NCBI GenBank assembly: GCA_020832495.1
Contig: JAFIEP010000020.1
Span: 1 to 33,860 of the forward strand
Length of the DNA stretch: 33,860 bases
Direction of reading: 5' to 3'
Origin: Acidimicrobiia bacterium
GTDB lineage: Bacteria > Actinomycetota > Acidimicrobiia > Acidimicrobiales > Acidimicrobilacustridaceae
Made by a program: the position numbers and the translations under genes
Notes under the pieces: generated by a model
Told to the model about the DNA's origin: nothing
The model's input: the letters and a program-made list of their open reading frames with translations, nothing else
Databases searched by the model: none
In this document: piece after piece, positions 30,502 to 33,860 of the stretch
Position numbering within the stretch: the first letter of the stretch is position 1
How the letters are laid out: every line of letters begins with the position of its first letter

Positions 30502-31185
30502 ATGGAGCTGCTCGACGTCCTGCGCACCACCGGGGCCATCCGCCAGTTCACCGACGAACCGGTGTCCGACGAGGCGGTGTGGCGCATCCTCGACAACGCC
30601 CGGTTCGCCCCCAGCGGAGGGAACCAGCAGGCGTGGCACGTGGTCGTGGTGCGCGACCCCGACCAGCGACAACAGCTGCGCGACCTCTACGTCGACGGCT
30701 GGCGCGACTACCAGACGCTGACCGCGGCGGGGCTGCGTCCCTGGTCACCGCTGAACGACCGTGCCGCCGAAGCCGCTGCGCTGGCCCAGCCGACCGATCA
30801 ACCGGCCGGCGACTTCGCCGAGCATCTCGACGACGCCCCGGTGCTGCTGGCCGTGTTCGTGGACCTCGGTCCCCTCGCCGCCGTCGACCGGGACCACGAC
30901 CGCTACACGTTCGCCGGCGGTGCATCCATCTATCCGTTCGTGTGGAACCTGCTGCTCGCCGCCCGTGAGGAACACCTCGGCGGCGTGATGACCACCGTGG
31001 CCATCCGCAACGAGGACGCGGTCAAGGCCCTGTTCGACGCCCCCGACCACCTGGCGTTGGCCGCGGTCGTGGTGCTCGGCCACCCGGTGCGCCAGCCCCG
31101 CAAGCTCACCCGCCAGACGGTGGACGAGTTCGCCTCCGTCGACCGCATCGGCGGCCAGCCGTTCACCCAACCCACGGACCGCTGA
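30502..31185 (+). CDS. Nitroreductase-family FMN oxidoreductase
   Basis: The protein has 227 residues from an ATG at 30502. These enzymes use FMN and NAD(P)H to reduce nitroaromatics, quinones or enones. The N-terminal block LLDVLRTTGAIRQFTDEPVS contains the R.(F)....(V) FMN site, and ILDNARFAPSGGNQQAWHVV is the core phosphate-binding motif. YTFAGGASIYPFVWNLLLAA is the dimer helix, and AREEHLGGVMTTV followed by LAAVVVLGHP closes the flavin site. The length is normal. No RBS is obvious; a GACGAT box lies 6 nt upstream and may give a leaderless mRNA. It converges on the citryl-CoA-lyase-like gene with a 26-bp gap. The physiological substrate is unknown. Confidence 0.9.
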   Translation: MELLDVLRTTGAIRQFTDEPVSDEAVWRILDNARFAPSGGNQQAWHVVVVRDPDQRQQLRDLYVDGWRDYQTLTAAGLRPWSPLNDRAAEAAALAQPTDQPAGDFAEHLDDAPVLLAVFVDLGPLAAVDRDHDRYTFAGGASIYPFVWNLLLAAREEHLGGVMTTVAIRNEDAVKALFDAPDHLALAAVVVLGHPVRQPRKLTRQTVDEFASVDRIGGQPFTQPTDR

Positions 31186-31211
31186 CATCGCACCCCGAGC
31201 GACGACGCACG

Positions 31212-32042
31212 TCACTCGTCGGCGCGGGCACGCTCCTCAATGTCTCGCCACAACGGCATACCCAGGGGAGACGCCAGCTCCTCGGCCAGGTGACCGACGA
31301 GCCCCACGGTGCGGGCGATCAGCACCACCCCACGCACCATGGCGGCCGGCACGCCGGCGTCCACCAGGGCGGCGCCACCGGCGCCGGCGCCGTTGATCGG
31401 CAGGTCCTTACCACTGCGCTCGGCGTGGACCTTCGCCACCTCCTCGAGCAACCGCAGGTGCGGACCCAGGAGCCCTTCGGCATCGGCGATCTCGTAGAGC
31501 CTCGGCACCCGAGGGTCGCCCCCACGATGGACCGGGTGGCCAAGGCCCGGCACCCGGGCGCTGGCTTCCAAACGTTCGGCCACCGCCGCCTCGGCCACCG
31601 CCCGCAGGTCGCCACTCACGTCGCCGCCATCCGCCTCGCCGTCTGTGCCATCGGTGCCCGCGCCAGCACCGAAGCGATCCAGCGCGTCGGCCAGGAACAG
31701 CGCCGTGTCCCCCGCCGGGCCGAGGAACACGCTGCCCGCTCCCAGGAGCCCCGCAGCCACCGCCCCCTGCAGCGCTTCGGGTGCCCCCGTGTAGGTGAGT
31801 CGGGTGGCCAGCGCCGAGGGTGTGAGGCCGTGGTCGGCCAGCGACACCAGCACGGCGTCGAGCACCCGCGCCTGCGCCTCGGTCGGTGAGCGCCGGGTGA
31901 CCAGCAGGTAGGCCAGCTCGCTGAGCGACAGACGCCCCATGACCTCGCTCGGCAGGTCGAGCCCACCCACCGTGATGCTGTCGGGGGTGGCCCCTCCCAC
32001 CCAGGTGCGCAGCCAGGCGTCGCCTCCGTTGTTCGGCGTCAC
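31212..32042 (-). CDS. Citryl-CoA lyase / citrate-synthase-family protein
   Basis: The protein has 276 residues from a GTG at 32042 that overlaps the stop of the CoA-ligase gene (GTGA). The length is far below citrate synthase (about 370-430) and suits the stand-alone lyase-like domain related to ATP-citrate lyase. The catalytic His segment is VPGLGHPVHRGGDPRVPRLY with His169, and the ending SGKDLPINGAGAGGAALVDA, then RTVGLVGHLAEEL, matches the family. The N-terminus WLRTWVGGATPDSITVGGLD is typical of annotated citryl-CoA lyases. Such proteins cleave or condense acyl-CoA and oxoacid units. With an acyl-CoA ligase just upstream, a catabolic route for an organic acid seems likely, but the natural substrate is unknown. 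Confidence 0.85.
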   Translation of the reverse strand: MTPNNGGDAWLRTWVGGATPDSITVGGLDLPSEVMGRLSLSELAYLLVTRRSPTEAQARVLDAVLVSLADHGLTPSALATRLTYTGAPEALQGAVAAGLLGAGSVFLGPAGDTALFLADALDRFGAGAGTDGTDGEADGGDVSGDLRAVAEAAVAERLEASARVPGLGHPVHRGGDPRVPRLYEIADAEGLLGPHLRLLEEVAKVHAERSGKDLPINGAGAGGAALVDAGVPAAMVRGVVLIARTVGLVGHLAEELASPLGMPLWRDIEERARADE

Positions 32043-33556
32043 GAACCCTCCATGTCGATCTCGTCCGGACGGCGGTCCTTCGGGAACTGGTGCTTGGCCA
32101 CCCGGCCGGTGGGGGTCAGCGGCAGTTCGTCCACCACCTCGTAGTAGCGGGGCACCTTGAAGCGGGCCAACTGTTGGCCGGCGTGGCGGTGCAGGTCGTC
32201 GACGTCGAGGGTTGCGCCGGGGGCCAGCAGCAGCCAGGCCTTCACGTCTTCGTCGGACAGCTCCGAGGGCACTCCGACGACGACCGCCTCGGCCACCGCC
32301 GGGTGCGATGCCAGCGCCGCCTCCACCTCGGCCGGTGCCAGGTTCTCGCCGCGACGTCGGATGACGTCCTTCTGTCGGCTCACGAACGTGTAGACGTCGT
32401 CGGGCTCGACCCGCACCAGGTCGCCCGTGCGGAGCCACCCGTCGACCAGCACCTCAGCGGTGGCGTCGTCCATGCCGTGGTACCCCACCATGATGGCCGG
32501 GTTGCGCAGCTCCAACTCGCCGACGCCCCCGACGCCGATCGGGGCCCCATCGGCCATCACACGGGCGTCGTTGACATGGCCCAGGGTCGGGTGCTGGCGC
32601 GGGCTGCCCATCGTCCCGTAGGGCCGTTCGCCCCGTCGCCAGATGAGCGCGTAGGGGCTCTCGGACAATCCGTAGCCGCACACCAGCTCGATACCGAACC
32701 GTTCCTCGATCTCGAGGTGGCGTTCGCGCTCGGGCGCCGGACCGGTGTAGCAGCGCCGCCAGGTGGTGGTGGCGTCGTCGGGCCGTTCGGGCTGGCGCAT
32801 GAGGATCTCGAGCATGGCCCCCAAGGCGTTCACCTCGGTGGCTCCGTAGCGCCGCACGTCGTCGAGGAACCCACTGGCCGAGAATCGGGGCAGCAGCACC
32901 ACGCTGGCGTGCGCACCGACCGAACCCAGCACCGTGTAGGCCGGTGCGTTGATGTGGAACAGCGGCAGCGACGTGAGCAGGCGGTCGCCGGCGTCGAGCT
33001 GCATCCAGTAGGGGAAGCCCTCACCGGCCATCACGTAGGCCAGGTGGGTCTGCACCACCAGCTTCGACCGCCCGGTGGTGCCCGAGGTGGGGATCATCAC
33101 CGCCGGCGATCGCTCGTCGACCGACGCAGGTCCCTGCCCGTCGGCCGAACCCTCGAACAGGGCGTCCACGTCGAGCAGTCGGGGGTCGCCGCCGACCTCG
33201 GCCAGCACCGACCGCACCGTGGCAGCCAACTCGGCGTCGGTCACCACCACCGTCGGGCGGACCTGGCGGCACAGGCCAGCCAGTTCGGCGGGGGTGCTGG
33301 CCGGGTTCACCGGCACCTGCACTGCGCCGGCTTCCATGATGGCCAGCCACGTCAACAGGTAGGGGCCCGTCGTCCGGGCCGTCACCAGGACGTGGTCGCC
33401 GATGCCCACCCCTTCGCTGCGTAGACGGGCGGCACCTGCCTCCACGAGCGCCAACGCCTCGCCGTAGGTGAAGGTGTCGTCCCCCGACAGCAACCACGTG
33501 TCGTCCCCGACGGCGTCGACCGCCTCGCGGAAGAAGGTGGAGATGGTGCGCTGCAC
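32039..33556 (-). CDS. AMP-dependent acyl-CoA synthetase/ligase
   Basis: The protein has 505 residues from a GTG at 33556. It activates a carboxylic acid to acyl-AMP and then acyl-CoA. The adenylate motif PTSGTTGRSK is at 156-165. Later come LPLFHINAP, CGYGLSESPYALIWR (motif A5), VDGWLRTGDLVRVEPDD (A7), RQKDVIRRRGENLAPAEVEA (A8) and, near the end, LTPTGRVAKHQFPKD with the conserved catalytic Lys. All core motifs are intact and the length is ordinary. It lies 30 bp after an unidentified partial gene and overlaps the citryl-CoA-lyase-like gene by 4 nt, forming one operon. The acyl substrate cannot be read from sequence, though the context suggests a carboxylate from degradation. Confidence 0.92.
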   Translation of the reverse strand: MQRTISTFFREAVDAVGDDTWLLSGDDTFTYGEALALVEAGAARLRSEGVGIGDHVLVTARTTGPYLLTWLAIMEAGAVQVPVNPASTPAELAGLCRQVRPTVVVTDAELAATVRSVLAEVGGDPRLLDVDALFEGSADGQGPASVDERSPAVMIPTSGTTGRSKLVVQTHLAYVMAGEGFPYWMQLDAGDRLLTSLPLFHINAPAYTVLGSVGAHASVVLLPRFSASGFLDDVRRYGATEVNALGAMLEILMRQPERPDDATTTWRRCYTGPAPERERHLEIEERFGIELVCGYGLSESPYALIWRRGERPYGTMGSPRQHPTLGHVNDARVMADGAPIGVGGVGELELRNPAIMVGYHGMDDATAEVLVDGWLRTGDLVRVEPDDVYTFVSRQKDVIRRRGENLAPAEVEAALASHPAVAEAVVVGVPSELSDEDVKAWLLLAPGATLDVDDLHRHAGQQLARFKVPRYYEVVDELPLTPTGRVAKHQFPKDRRPDEIDMEGS

Positions 33557-33586
33557 GGGGGCGGACAGAAGGGCCGGTCGACCCGC

Positions 33587-33860
33587 TCAGTCGGTGGCCG
33601 GTGGCTTGTAGATGTCCCGGGTGACCTCGTCGACCAGTTCGGTGTTCGGCGTCCACTCGACCTGACCGTCGCGCTGCAGTTCGAGCACGGCCGGCACTGG
33701 GTCGGGATCGGAGAACAGCCGTCGGTCGTCGTAGTCGGTGGGGTGGCCCCGCCGCCCCCCCGGCCCACCCCCCCCCCAACACCACCCCCCGCGGTTGTCC
33801 GCTCACCACCCACTGGCCGCCCGGCGAGCACAGCACCGCCACAGGGAGGGCGCGGGGGCG
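33587..33860 (-). CDS. 3' end of an unidentified gene, frame disturbed by poly-C runs
   Basis: The stop TGA is at 33587-33589. Reading upstream, the frame encodes HPTDYDDRRLFSDPDPVPAV, LELQRDGQVEWTPNTELVDE and VTRDIYKPPATD, with clear coding composition, up to about 33750. Beyond that, a run of ten C (33768-33777) and one of seven C (33755-33761) coincide with a break in sense. The stretch nearest the edge makes sense in another frame (AVLCSPGGQWVVSGQPRG). The gene is therefore partial and probably carries an indel error or a true frameshift. I do not recognise the family. It is the first gene of the CoA-ligase operon visible here. Confidence 0.6.

Overview
The window is high-GC DNA that reads as Actinomycetota, most likely an Acidimicrobiia-type genome. 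The grounds are strong GC bias at third codon positions, GTG starts, several TANNNT boxes lying 6-7 nt before a start codon (a leaderless-mRNA signature), abundant sigma-70/anti-sigma and TetR regulators, and secreted beta-propellers ending in S-layer-homology-like repeats of the form EWM..GITTGFDD.TFRPT..(V/L)SR.AMAAFL. The taxonomic call is inference. The right edge carries homopolymer C runs that look like low-quality or contig-end sequence.

Left part (1-7.8 kb) is accessory and scarred. A 2TM protein and tRNA-Arg(ACG) are followed by an XRE antitoxin with a frame-broken RelE/HigB-like toxin, a truncated propeller-SLH fragment, a complete Fic protein behind an inverted repeat, a small lipoprotein, a putative anti-sigma protein whose sigma partner survives only as 30 codons, a HepT-like gene abutting that stump, a Cys/His-rich putative zinc protein, and a complete Xre-RES toxin-antitoxin pair with overlapping ORFs.

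Middle part (7.8-21.5 kb) is built around the cell envelope. It holds a two-times-seven repeat Vgb-like propeller with three SLH-like repeats, a membrane protein with a large kelch-like ectodomain overlapping an intact sigma factor (a putative sigma/anti-sigma pair), a Cof-type HAD phosphatase, an acyltransferase-3/SGNH membrane enzyme, a seven-repeat PD40 propeller with three SLH-like repeats, a DJ-1/PfpI protein, a sulfatase-like lipoprotein, and a Tat-exported seven-repeat propeller interrupted by an in-frame TAA. The order propeller-SLH (+) facing anti-sigma/sigma (-) occurs twice, once intact (7.9-12.8 kb) and once decayed (1.4-5.2 kb), which suggests an old duplicated cassette later broken by toxin-type genes.

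Right part (21.6-33.9 kb) is mostly metabolic: a TetR regulator, an S15/CocE-like lipoprotein hydrolase divergent from a TetR-MpaB oxygenase pair, a maleylpyruvate-isomerase-fold protein overlapping a GH3 beta-glucosidase, an ACR3/SBF-type transporter, a nitroreductase, and a minus-strand run of an unidentified partial gene, an acyl-CoA ligase and a citryl-CoA-lyase-like protein.
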